NCBI RefSeq assembly: GCF_016757755.1
Contig: NZ_CP068437.1
Location: 1,674,001-1,738,000, forward strand
From: Shewanella sp. KX20019
Lineage (GTDB): Bacteria; Pseudomonadota; Gammaproteobacteria; Enterobacterales; Shewanellaceae
Length of the DNA stretch: 64,000 bases
Direction of reading: 5' to 3'
Shown here piece by piece: positions 26,517 to 35,800 of this stretch (positions are counted from its first letter, which is position 1; each line of letters begins with the position of its first letter). The notes below the pieces were generated by a model. It was not told the origin of the DNA and searched no databases. It worked only from the letters and a program-made list of their open reading frames with translations. Made by a program: the position numbers and the translations under genes.

Positions 26517-26690
26517 TTACTGTTCTCCCTTAGCCATGTTCTGGCATTTAGTCAGGATCTCATCCTCCTCATGCTCTTCGCTCTTGAAGAACTTAATGCA
26601 GGTCATTACAAAAACGATAGCTACGAACGGTACGATGACGAACAGGACGCCGTAGATGAATAGGTAACTCATTAATCCCAGTGTGCTCAT
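26517..26690 (-). CDS. 57-residue inner membrane protein at the head of the cytochrome operon
   Basis: It starts at the ATG complementary to 26688-26690: MSTLGLMSYLFIYGVLFVIV, a membrane span running to about residue 31, then KFFKSEEHEEDEILTKCQN and a short tail. One transmembrane helix with an acidic C-terminal tail recalls small accessory subunits such as TorE/NapE, but the sequence is not clearly either. It lies 70 bases before the NrfB-like gene on the same strand, so it is probably the first gene of the operon. Confidence 0.65.
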   Translation of the reverse strand: MSTLGLMSYLFIYGVLFVIVPFVAIVFVMTCIKFFKSEEHEEDEILTKCQNMAKGEQ

Positions 26691-26979
26691 GGTTTATTCC
26701 CTATGTTGCTTAAAATTGTTAGTCGTTTGGAAACCGAAACTTGTCGGATTCTTAGTACGATTTAACTCAAATTTTCAGCGCTAGTCATTTCTGGATTCGA
26801 TGTTTGGGCGGGTAGTCTTGTTTGGATTTTATAGAAGATGAATACCACTTTTTTAGAATGTCATATGGGCTTAACAGTTTTTAATTAATTGTTTTCTACA
26901 ACTACAAATCCGCTGTTTGACCGTTGGTAATATTGGTAGTGTGGCGTCAAGTTAATTTTACAGGTTAGGATTTGTCGCT
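26691..26979. promoter_or_regulatory. Divergent promoter region of the cytochrome operon and its LysR gene
   Basis: 289 AT-rich bases between divergent genes. This is the classic position for LysR autoregulation and control of the facing operon. I see no clear FNR (TTGAT-N4-ATCAA) or CRP site. Specific T-N11-A boxes could not be chosen with confidence. Confidence 0.5.
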
Positions 26980-27945
26980 ATGGATAACGGGTTGTTACTG
27001 TCTTTGGATTTACTGAGCATCAGTATCTTTATTAGCGTTTATGAGAACCACTCAGTAACCGAAACGGCCACTGAGATGGGCGCACCAGCTCCGAAAGTAA
27101 GCAGAAGTATTCAGCGTATTCGTAACGCATTCGGTAATGAGCTATTCGTCCGCAAGAAGCATGGCCTAGAACCTAATGAGTTTGCCGATCGAATTTACCC
27201 TGCGGCTAAGAATTTAATGGATAGTTTCGATGGAATTAGGAATGTTCTAGTGGATACGGCTGAGGGTGCAGCTAAGACATTCAACATAGTAGCTCCTGAT
27301 ATTTTAGCTAAGTCATTACTTAACCCACTCCTCGATGCAGCCGATGACCGCAGCAAGAAGCTGAGGCTCAATGTCAAAGCTTGGGGCAGCGGCTCACTCG
27401 ATGATGTTGTTTCTGGTGCGGCAGATTTTGGTATCTACAGCTCCGACGGCTCTGATATTGCGAACCTACTTGATAAGAGCCTATCGCACACAAAACTTGC
27501 GTCCTTAAACTCGCTGTACTTAGCATGCGCTGAGGGGCACCCCTTACTGTCCGGAGAGATTAGTCTTGAGACTATCGCTGAGTATCCGCACGTGTGGTGT
27601 GATACCGGTTCGGAGTCTCGGTACTCTAGTAAGTATCAGGAGTATTGCGCGCGTAAGTCGTTGCCTCTGCAATCTGCTATGGAGACAGTGAGTTCATCAG
27701 CGTTGTTAGCCTGTATTGCTGGTAGTGAGTACGTCACGGTTACTGCTTGTTCGTCTGTGTACGAGGAAACAGGCAAAACTAAAGGCGTGCATGGGGTTAG
27801 GATCTCCGATGTTGAAGCCCGTAATATGTATGGCCTAGTTGGCGAGCAAAGCATATCTCTGGTGTATAGCACGAAGAATAAGAAGCAAGATTTTCTATGG
27901 CTAAAACAGCGGATCGAGCAGCTTGGTTTCGAGATCTTGTTCTAG
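26980..27945 (+). CDS. LysR-family transcriptional regulator, upstream copy
   Basis: 321 residues. The N-terminal HTH covers about residues 10-70 (SISIFISVYENHSVTETATE, then APAPKVSRSIQRIRNAFGNE). A LysR substrate-binding domain follows. It is divergent from the five-gene cytochrome operon and upstream of the decahaem gene, so it probably controls one or both. It is clearly related to the LysR at 30540-31499 (shared pattern 'VSR.I...R..F..ELF.R...GL.P...A.RIY'). Confidence 0.8.
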   Translation: MDNGLLLSLDLLSISIFISVYENHSVTETATEMGAPAPKVSRSIQRIRNAFGNELFVRKKHGLEPNEFADRIYPAAKNLMDSFDGIRNVLVDTAEGAAKTFNIVAPDILAKSLLNPLLDAADDRSKKLRLNVKAWGSGSLDDVVSGAADFGIYSSDGSDIANLLDKSLSHTKLASLNSLYLACAEGHPLLSGEISLETIAEYPHVWCDTGSESRYSSKYQEYCARKSLPLQSAMETVSSSALLACIAGSEYVTVTACSSVYEETGKTKGVHGVRISDVEARNMYGLVGEQSISLVYSTKNKKQDFLWLKQRIEQLGFEILF

Positions 27946-28093
27946 TCACAAAATGCATTTTATAGGAACTGTGTTTCTATATTTCGAGGAGTGATGTGGG
28001 CTTCAAGAACCCAGCTTTTAAATTTGTTGATACCGAAAAAAACTTTTATAACTAGCGGCGAGTACTTACAAAAACAAACTCGGAGCTATAAAA

Positions 28094-30457
28094 ATGATGA
28101 ACAATTTTAAACGCTGTCTTGTCGCTGGAGCTGTGGCATTCGTGCTAGCTGGCTGTAGTGGTAGCGATGGCAAAGATGGCACTAATGGCACAGATGGCGA
28201 GAACGGGCAAGATGGTACTTCCCCTGTACCCTATACAACCACAATTGAACAGGCTTATGACTTTAAGTTAGATCTCACCCCTGCCGATATATCCATGAGT
28301 GATGGCAAGCCACTGTCTGTAACGTTTAAAGCAACTAATAATTTTGGGGTTCCGCTGTCAGGGATACACAAGGCAACGCTTATCGCCTCATCTGAAGACG
28401 AAAACGGTGAGTGGATTAACCACGTATGGACAAATGAGCCAGGGGGATATCTGTATTGCACCCCAGAAGGCACAATGGAAGATGACGGAGAGACCGTTAA
28501 TACTTGTACGCTGACAGAGACTGAAGTGGGGACATACGAAGCAACATGGGATCACGAAGGTCAAGCGCCAGTGATCCTAAAAGGGGCGGACGTTAATGCG
28601 GTAAACAGATTAATCGTTCGTTTGTATAAGATGAAGAATGCTGAAGGTGAGTACATTAGTGATAAGGTATTTGCAGCGCCAATAACGTTCATCCCATCAA
28701 CAGGTGAGTTGGCCACGCCGACAAAGACGACAATAAGTACTGAGTCCTGTATTGCATGCCATGGCTCTATAGAAGGCTTTGAAGATGGCGACAAGCGCAT
28801 CGCAAAGCTTGAGGCGCATCATAACTACCAGACTGTTGAGGCATGCGTGTCATGTCATAACCCGTCGTTAGAAAATCACCCATTATTTGATACAGATGTC
28901 GGCTGGAACATCAACTTTGATGAGATGATCCATCGGTTACATGCAGGTCATCAGGCTGAAGCTAAGTTTGGCATGCCATTGCAAGGTATGGCTCATGACT
29001 TCTTTGGCGATATCGGCTTCCCTAATGAGCTTAACGACTGTTCTTCATGCCATGACAACAATGCTTGGAAAGAGATCGTCAATGAGGGAGCGTGTGTTAG
29101 CTGCCACCTTACCGTTAATCTTACTACTGGTGAGAATCATGCGGGTATCGTGCCTAACGGTGATGAAGCTTGCTTAGGTTGTCATACAAGTGGAAGCTTA
29201 GGCGCTGAAGGTGCTCACTCTGTTGGATTGCGCGCTGAAGGTACAGACCTTGTATCTCTGGACGTAACAAGCGTTAAGTTTGACGGCGTAGAGCTAGCGG
29301 TTAAGGTTGTTGTTAATCTTAACGGTGAACCTCTAATGACTGAGACTCTTGCTGAAGTTCTTAAGTCTATCCCCGAAGAACACCATATGCCTATCGGCGT
29401 AGTGACTGGTAAAGGTATTATTCATCGTATTATCCCTGAGTATCATCATAACGTTCGCGTCTTTGATCAAGAGTTCGATGCTACAGACTCATCTTTCACC
29501 ATGACCATCACTGAAGACATGGTTATGGAAGACTTTAAAGCTGAGTTCGCAAACCTTGGCAACAAGACAGTGTGGGTTAGTTCTGACATTGCGGTATGTG
29601 TTGCTAAAGACACAGTAGGCAATGCGGTATTAGCAGAGTGTAAGGATGCAGGGCATTCAGGTCTTGATTACGCTGTAGCGGCTAAAATGACTCCTAAGTA
29701 TTGGAACATGGCCACTGACAACGGCGACAACCCAATCCTTCCTCGCTTCGCTGATGAAAGCCGTATGAACGTTTCTGAAGCCAAATGTAATGCTTGTCAC
29801 GGCAGCTTAACCATTCCTAAGTTGGCACACGTACACGGCGTTGATGACTTTGGCAGTTGTTCAGCTTGTCACAATGAGACAAACACAGGCACTTACCATG
29901 GCCGAGTCACTAAGTTTGCACCAGGAGAAGATACGCCTGAGACAACTAAGTACGAAGTGTACAGCCGTGACTTATCGACAGTGACTCACCGTTATCACAG
30001 CGGGCACTGGGATTCACAAGATCCAAGCGGTGTTTACTTAACATCTGAGGACGAGTTAAAGGGCTATTCAGCTTCTAAGACTGACTGCTCAGTGTGTCAC
30101 AAAGAAGAGTCTCCATTGTTCGGCACTGATGGTGGGCTGTTCTCAGGTAAGATTGCCACTCAAGTTACAGACACTTGGATTGCTCCTCACTTGGTAGGCC
30201 AGAAGCTAGAAGATGATGTGCCAGCAGTAGGCTATATCTCGCCTGTTGCTGAAGCATGTCGTAGTTGTCACGCTCACTCTGACAAGGCGGCTATTGCACA
30301 CTTCAAGACTAACGGCGCGTATGTGGCAGAGTTCGATAGCGAGGGTAACTTGTTGCCAGAGTCTATTAGTGGCACGAAAGAGATGTCAGTTGAGAGCTGT
30401 GGTGTGTGCCATGCGAAAGGTAAATCTTTCGGTGTAGATAAGTTCCACAAGTTCTAA
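28094..30457 (+). CDS. OmcA/MtrC-family decahaem outer-surface cytochrome
   Basis: 787 residues. The lipobox LAGCSG follows a signal peptide, and a Gly/Asn/Asp-rich linker (GSDGKDGTNGTDGENGQDG) comes next. Ten CxxCH sites are present in two pentahaem groups: CIACH, CVSCH, CSSCH, CVSCH, CLGCH, then CNACH, CSACH, CSVCH, CRSCH, CGVCH. This is the domain plan of OmcA/MtrC/MtrF, with beta-barrel domains between haem groups. Those proteins sit on the outside of the cell and pass electrons to minerals or other acceptors. The MtrA/MtrB conduit such proteins need is not in the window. Confidence 0.9.
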   Translation: MMNNFKRCLVAGAVAFVLAGCSGSDGKDGTNGTDGENGQDGTSPVPYTTTIEQAYDFKLDLTPADISMSDGKPLSVTFKATNNFGVPLSGIHKATLIASSEDENGEWINHVWTNEPGGYLYCTPEGTMEDDGETVNTCTLTETEVGTYEATWDHEGQAPVILKGADVNAVNRLIVRLYKMKNAEGEYISDKVFAAPITFIPSTGELATPTKTTISTESCIACHGSIEGFEDGDKRIAKLEAHHNYQTVEACVSCHNPSLENHPLFDTDVGWNINFDEMIHRLHAGHQAEAKFGMPLQGMAHDFFGDIGFPNELNDCSSCHDNNAWKEIVNEGACVSCHLTVNLTTGENHAGIVPNGDEACLGCHTSGSLGAEGAHSVGLRAEGTDLVSLDVTSVKFDGVELAVKVVVNLNGEPLMTETLAEVLKSIPEEHHMPIGVVTGKGIIHRIIPEYHHNVRVFDQEFDATDSSFTMTITEDMVMEDFKAEFANLGNKTVWVSSDIAVCVAKDTVGNAVLAECKDAGHSGLDYAVAAKMTPKYWNMATDNGDNPILPRFADESRMNVSEAKCNACHGSLTIPKLAHVHGVDDFGSCSACHNETNTGTYHGRVTKFAPGEDTPETTKYEVYSRDLSTVTHRYHSGHWDSQDPSGVYLTSEDELKGYSASKTDCSVCHKEESPLFGTDGGLFSGKIATQVTDTWIAPHLVGQKLEDDVPAVGYISPVAEACRSCHAHSDKAAIAHFKTNGAYVAEFDSEGNLLPESISGTKEMSVESCGVCHAKGKSFGVDKFHKF

Positions 30458-30506
30458 AGAAAAAGTGTGCGGGTTAGTCCCTGCCAGTTCCCCCGTACAA
30501 ACTTTT

Positions 30507-30534
30507 AGCCCCTGAATCATCACAGGGGCTTTTT
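30507..30534. terminator. Intrinsic terminator after the decahaem gene
   Basis: AGCCCCTG at 30507-30514 and CAGGGGCT at 30523-30530, 8-base loop, then TTTT. It also lies at the end of the convergent LysR gene. Confidence 0.85.
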
Positions 30535-30539
30535 CTTGC

Positions 30540-31499
30540 CTAGTCGGCAGTGACTTCGGCGTAGATAACCCTTAGTGCTTCTACTGCTTTGTTGTAGTTC
30601 TCGTCCCATTCGGAAGCCATATAGTTTAGGTAGTACGCTGGCTGCATTAGCGAGTTATGCAATGCGTCCATTGCTCCCTCTGGCAATGCCTCTACTCTAA
30701 TGTTGCTGCGGCCTGATACATAACTTATGAGGCTCTTAGTTCCCACAAACCCAAGGTATCGACCAGTGCTGATATTCGCTGCCCATTCATCGAGGTTGTT
30801 TACCTCAAGTGTTTCTTTTATCTCTATAGAGTGCTTGCGGCAGTAGGACTGTAGTGGATCTATGCGCTCGTTAAATCCATCAGAGGCCATGTACATAAAA
30901 CCATAGCTAGCGATGGTTTCTAGGGTGACGACTTCTTCGTCCCATATGGGGTGTGACGGAACGGCTGCAAGGTGAAGCGAGTTCTCTGCACCAATTCGTT
31001 CAGACTCAATGCCGTCTGTGAATATTTCATCAAGAGAGAACATGATGTCGACTTCCCCGTTCTCCATCATCTCTTCCGATTTAGCTGTCTTGCTGCGGAA
31101 TATAAACCAATCACTCTCTATGCCCAGTGCAGCACTCCTGTTAACTATTGCTGTGGGGATGACTCCCATCAAGCGCGGGCATACGTGTACCGTAAGTTTG
31201 GCTTTACACAATCCGTTGTTATCAGAGGATAGGCTACTCGTAATCGTGTTAACGGCTGGGGTTATTTCTTTATATATTCTGTGGGCTAGGTCGGTCGGGA
31301 CTAGTCCTGCTTTACGTCTGTAGAACAGTTCATCGTTGAAGTATGTTCGCAGTGAAGCAATGTGTCGACTCACTTTAGAAGCATGTAGTTTCGTGGCTAC
31401 AGCAGCTTTGGTTACGCTCCGTTCTTGGTATACTTTCGTGAAAATAATGAGAGTAATTATATCAATGTTTGATAGCTTTTCGCTGGTATTGTTCGACAT
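30540..31499 (-). CDS. LysR-family transcriptional regulator, downstream copy
   Basis: About 319 residues from the ATG at 31499, preceded by AAGGAT. An upstream in-frame ATG at 31535 has no ribosome site. The HTH segment reads IFTKVYQERSVTKAAVATKL, then SKVSRHIASLRTYFNDELFY. It is convergent with the decahaem gene and paralogous to the LysR at 26980. The pair brackets the decahaem gene, so both may respond to the electron acceptor or substrate of this locus. Confidence 0.75.
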   Translation of the reverse strand: MSNNTSEKLSNIDIITLIIFTKVYQERSVTKAAVATKLHASKVSRHIASLRTYFNDELFYRRKAGLVPTDLAHRIYKEITPAVNTITSSLSSDNNGLCKAKLTVHVCPRLMGVIPTAIVNRSAALGIESDWFIFRSKTAKSEEMMENGEVDIMFSLDEIFTDGIESERIGAENSLHLAAVPSHPIWDEEVVTLETIASYGFMYMASDGFNERIDPLQSYCRKHSIEIKETLEVNNLDEWAANISTGRYLGFVGTKSLISYVSGRSNIRVEALPEGAMDALHNSLMQPAYYLNYMASEWDENYNKAVEALRVIYAEVTAD

Positions 31500-32025
31500 G
31501 ACTGTATCCTTGTATCGGTCTTGGATAATGTACAAGGTATAGGCAAAATTTAGTGTGATTCGTGTTGGTTTTAGCCCCTGAAAAAGGAGATTGTTTACAT
31601 CGTTAACCTATTTTTAAGGAATAGAAATCAGTGGCTTGGTTATCGGTGAACCCGCGTATGAATTGGCGGACGATTTTCCACCTACACCTCGACTGTCCAT
31701 GCTGTTCTGATTTGTTTATATTCAGGAGTCGGTGCCTGATTGTAACGATAGCCTAGTCTGAAACTCGGCCAGTATCACACTGTATCGCTTCTTAACGAGT
31801 TCAGGCATTTCCTCACTTGTGTCGATTCGCGTATCATTGAATACGTTAGAATGGCGTGCTCCAGTAGGTTCATAAATATTGTGATTGCAGCCTCACGCTT
31901 ACGCTCTTTGGTACGTAAAAGTATGGTGTATCGTACTAGTTGGTCTTTTAATATTTTATTTGTCTCCTAGTTGTTTGCTGGGGGGCTTACGGTGACTAAG
32001 CTTTAACTCGTTAAATTTCAGGCAG
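31500..32025. other. Intergenic DNA with a decayed coding trace
   Basis: About 525 bases. The minus strand has overlapping protein-like stretches without a start: one reads DTSEEMPELVKKRYSVILAE and ends at 31722; another frame reads LLRTKERKREAAITIFMNLL. They suggest a small gene broken by a frameshift. No family recognised. The segment ends at a terminator that looks like an original ssrA terminator. Confidence 0.35.
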
Positions 32026-32058
32026 AAAAAAGCCCCGATACTTTCGTATCGAGGCTTT
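32026..32058 (-). terminator. ssrA-type terminator at the left island end
   Basis: On the minus strand GCCTCGATAC, loop GAAA, GTATCGGGGC, then TTTTTT (plus coordinates 32055 down to 32026). It follows directly on a copy of the ssrA 3' end. The further sequence TCTGCCTGA is shared with the terminator at the intact ssrA, so this is probably the terminator that ssrA used before island insertion. Confidence 0.7.
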
Positions 32059-32085
32059 CTATATTTGGTGGAGGCGGCGGGGCTC
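32059..32085. repeat. Left attachment site (27-bp ssrA 3'-end repeat)
   Basis: The 27 bases starting CTATATTTGGTGGAGGCGG are identical to 57549-57575, which is the 3' end of the tmRNA gene. They mark the far end of the island whose integrase lies beside the other copy. The sequence diverges immediately after the repeat (TTCTT here, GAACC in ssrA). Confidence 0.9.
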
Positions 32086-32731
32086 TTCTTTGTATTTTAA
32101 GGTGTTGTTTGTATTTGGTTTGTTTGATCTGTTTTTGTACAGGTGTTCCATTGAGTGTTACATTGGTTTGATGGTGCAAATGCAAATTTTGGAACCAACT
32201 CAGATTATTTTCTTCTAAAAATGGGCAAGCACAACGATTAATACCTTGAAGAAGCCTGTTAGCAGTAAGCAGATCAAGAGTTGTTTCTTAGGCAAGTTTC
32301 ATCAGCTCAATGAAACTGACCGACATTATCATTTTATCATTAGCCCTAATTCCTTTCTGACTCAAAGCTTGTTAGAGCTGACCGGCTGACCGGCTAAGCG
32401 GGTAATAAGTCAGTGAGCCATAAATGAAACTTACTAAGTGCTTTCACTAAGGCATCCATATCAAAGCGCACTTTTCCGATTAAGTCTACTCGTTTGTCCG
32501 CCTTGAATTTTTAGAATATTTATTAATCAACGGCCTTGCTTAAGCTAGGCTTAGATAATAGATTTAGAAGATAATAGTTAAAATTTCTTTTCACTTACAA
32601 AATACGCTAACCGCAAGCCATTGTTTTATTAGGTTATTAGGTTGTAAGTGGTTTCAATGGTTGAGGTTGTTTGAGTAACTTTCAGGTCGGAAAAATAATC
32701 TGTTGATATAAGGTTTTTTAATCATAGAATG
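32086..32731. other. Left end of island before the CRISPR locus
   Basis: About 650 AT-rich bases with no intact gene. The minus strand between 32394 and 32510 encodes a protein-like fragment (DLIGKVRFDMDALVKALSKF, ending DLLPA) without a start codon, probably a gene remnant. A short tandem GACCGGCT duplication lies near 32379-32394. Confidence 0.4.
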
Positions 32732-32834
32732 AAAAAGCCCCCGCTGGGAGGGCTCTGGTCGCTTTAAAGCGTTGCCTACGAAAAAGCTATTTCTTGGTAT
32801 GAAAAGCAAAGATAGGCCTTGGTCGGATACACTA
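32732..32834 (-). ncRNA. tracrRNA of the type II-C CRISPR system
   Basis: The plus strand at 32811-32833 reads GATAGGCCTTGGTCGG then ATACACT, which equals the last 23 bases of the CRISPR repeat (crRNA sense) with one mismatch. The minus strand therefore carries an anti-repeat, AGTGTATCCGACCAAGG. Beyond a small bulge, GCA and the outer GUUGUG of the repeat can also pair (CAUACC on this RNA, allowing G-U). Downstream come a CGCTTTAAAGCG hairpin and then a terminator stem (AGCCCTC, loop CCAGC, GGGGGCT, TTTTT) ending near 32732. The RNA would be about 103 nt. The 5' end is inferred from a promoter-like match. Confidence 0.85.
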
Positions 32835-32840
32835 AATATT

Positions 32841-32869
32841 AATGTAACAGGGAAAGTTCTAATGGGCAA
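32841..32869 (-). promoter_or_regulatory. Candidate tracrRNA promoter overlapping the cas9 start
   Basis: On the minus strand TTGCCC (32869-32864), 17 bases, TACATT (32846-32841). Each hexamer matches the sigma-70 consensus at four of six positions. Transcription would begin about seven bases later, at the first base of the anti-repeat. The -35 box overlaps the cas9 ATG at 32862. Confidence 0.4.
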
Positions 32870-35800
32870 ATCCATTTTAGGTTTAGATTTAGGTACCAAT
32901 TCAATCGGGTGGGCGCTATTGGCTGCGTCACATGACAACATACCTAACAGTATCATCGATTCAGGTGTAAGAATATTTCCTAAGGCGGTGCAAGATAAAA
33001 CACCTACACCAAAAAATCAGGAGCGTCGTAACAATCGTCTAGCGAGACGGGTTATTCAAAGAAGGGCAAGAAGAAAGGAACGTTTAAAAAATTACCTTAT
33101 TTCACTTAATTTATTACCTTCAATATTAAAAGATACGCCACAGCCAGAAATCACACTAAACACCTTTGGATGTCCATATCAACTTAGGGCGAAGGCGCTT
33201 GATCACGTTTTAGAACCATATGAACTAGGGCGTGTCATTTTACATATTGGGCAACGCAGAGGCTTTCAAAGTAACAAGAAAACCTTGTTGGGCAGGGATA
33301 TGCTTGACGATCCTGATGTTATGGCAGTACTTCAGGATGAAGGTCTTATTGATGACTCAAATAAAGAAGAGAGAGCTTTTAAACAAGAGATAAGCGAGTT
33401 ACGTCAATCAATTAACCATTCTGGCTTTCGTACTTTAGGCGAGTACTTAGCTTCGCTAGAACATCAAGACTGTAAACGAAATCGTAAAGGTACAAAACTA
33501 AGAACCGACAGGCAAATGTACCGTGATGAGCTTAAGATGATATTTAATGCTCAAGCTAACCACCACTGTCAATTAACAGAAAATGTCCAAATTGAGCTCG
33601 CAAACATCATTTTTCATCAACGACCACTAAAACTAAAAAGTGACCGAATTGGTAAATGTAGCCTAGAACCAAGAAAAAAAAGGGCTGCGCTAGCCAGGCT
33701 CGAAGTACAACAATTTAGGTACCTACAGGATATTAATCACCTTAAATATTTTGATCCTTACTCAGAGCAAGAGCTTTGGTTAACACAGGAACAAAAACTA
33801 AAACTGATCGAACTATTTGAGCAAAAAGATTTAGTTACCTTTCCACAAATATGTAAAACGCTTGGTCTAGATAACACCTACAAATTTAATTTGGATACGG
33901 GTAATAAAAAGTTAAAAGGTAACAGAACATCGTTTGCCATTTACAGCGTGCTGCCTTCGTGGAATGAAATCTCGCTAGATCAAAAGATTGATTTTGTTGA
34001 AGATTTAATTACCATTAATAAAAAGTCGGTGCTTAAAAAAAGGTTAATAGACCATTGGAAGTGTGATAGAGAAATAGCAGTTAAATTGTGCATGCTAGAG
34101 TTTGAGCCAGGGCATGCAAATAATAGCCTAAAAGCAATCAATAAAATGTTGCCTTTCTTACGAAAAGGGCGAATATATTCAGATGCTAGAGTTGCAGCAG
34201 GCTACGAATACGAAAGCCAAACTGGCAAAGTAGTCGATAGGTTAGGCCCTGCACCAGAAGTTAACAATCCAATAGTTAGCAGAGGTCTTAGTGAAGTAAG
34301 GCGTGTGGTTAATGCCATCATCGCTGAGTATGGGAAACCAGATGTTATTCACATTGAGATGGCGCGTGATCTTGAAATGAATACCAAAAAGTACGCTGCA
34401 TTTGCAAAGCAACAGAAAGCCAATACCAAAGAAAATGATGAGGCTACAAAGAAATTTCAGCACATAGCATCCAAAACCGTACTTGCCACTAAATATCCCA
34501 ACCATGAAATGAAGCTCCGCTATCGATTATGGAAGGCGCAAAATGAACAATGTGCTTACAGTGGGAAAATGATAGGGCTTGAGGAGTTATTTACAGCAAA
34601 TATCGAAGTTGATCATATACTGCCATACAGTAAATCCTTTGATGACTCCTTCATGAATAAAGTTGTATGCACCCAAAAAGAAAATCAATATAAAGGTAAT
34701 CGTACTCCCAAAGATGCGTATGACGGCAGTGAAGAGAAGTGGGAGCAAATCAGCCAGCGCATAAAGAAATGGCCTCAAGCTAAGCAAAGCAAATTTTATA
34801 AAACCTCAGAAGAGCTAATAAACGGGGAAGGCGACTTCCTATCGTCGCAGCTTAACGACACTCGCTATATCTGCAAAGAAGCAGGTCAATACTTAAAAAA
34901 ATTAGGCGTTGATGTAACTTACCCTAAAGGTGTCATGACATCATGGCTGCGCTTTCAGTGGGGGTTAAATAATTTAATAGGTACAACAAATGAAAAAGAG
35001 CGTATCGACCATCGCCATCACACTATCGATGCAGCAGTCATAGCCTGTATAGACAGAAAACTCTACGATACTCTACGAAAGCAGGCTAAAAGCTTAGAGG
35101 AAAGTGATAGGGGCCTATCGATGAAAGACATCCATATAGAACCGCCTTTTGCAAGTATTCGTGAACAGCTAATGGAGCAATTATCCAAGCTAATAGTTTC
35201 CCACACGCCACAGCATAAAATTAGCGGGGCACTTCACAAAGATACCGGTGTCGGTTTTATCGACGGTATTGGCACTGTCTATCGTAAAGATTTAAATGGA
35301 GATTTCAGCTTGAAAAATGCCCAAAGCATTATCGATCCACAAGTGAAAAAGCAGGTATTAAGTCATTTAGCAAAATATGACAATAAGCCCAAAGACGCTT
35401 TCGCTGATGGTGAAATAGTTACCCATAAAGATAACAAAACGTCTATAAAAAGGGTGCGAGTTGTGCAGGCCAAAAATACCCTGGCTAGCCTACATAAAAG
35501 CAAATTGCCAATTACCGATAAACAGGGGAAAGTTTTTAAATGGTACGCATTTGGTAATACACACTGTGTCTATATTTTTAAACTCGATAATGGTAAGTAC
35601 CGCACAGAATTTGTCACTGCTTATCAGGCTAAAACAGCAATTAACACAAAAATAGATAGCGAAGTTCAGCCTATGCTCACACTACATAAAAATGATTTGG
35701 TCGAGTTAACGGTTGATGGTGAAAAGCAGTTACATCGAATACAAAAATTAGAGAGTAAAGCTAATTCAATTCAAACAAGGTTGCACACTGCAGCAAGGAA

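Noticed and set aside
32176..32200. GCAAATGCAAAT near the left island end as a possible anti-repeat
   Set aside because: Only about six bases match the CRISPR repeat; the match at 32811-32833 is far longer.
32772..32861. N-terminal extension of Cas9 from an upstream ATG
   Set aside because: The added 30 residues are translated from the tracrRNA region, and the true RuvC-I start (MGKSILGLDLG) has its own ribosome site.
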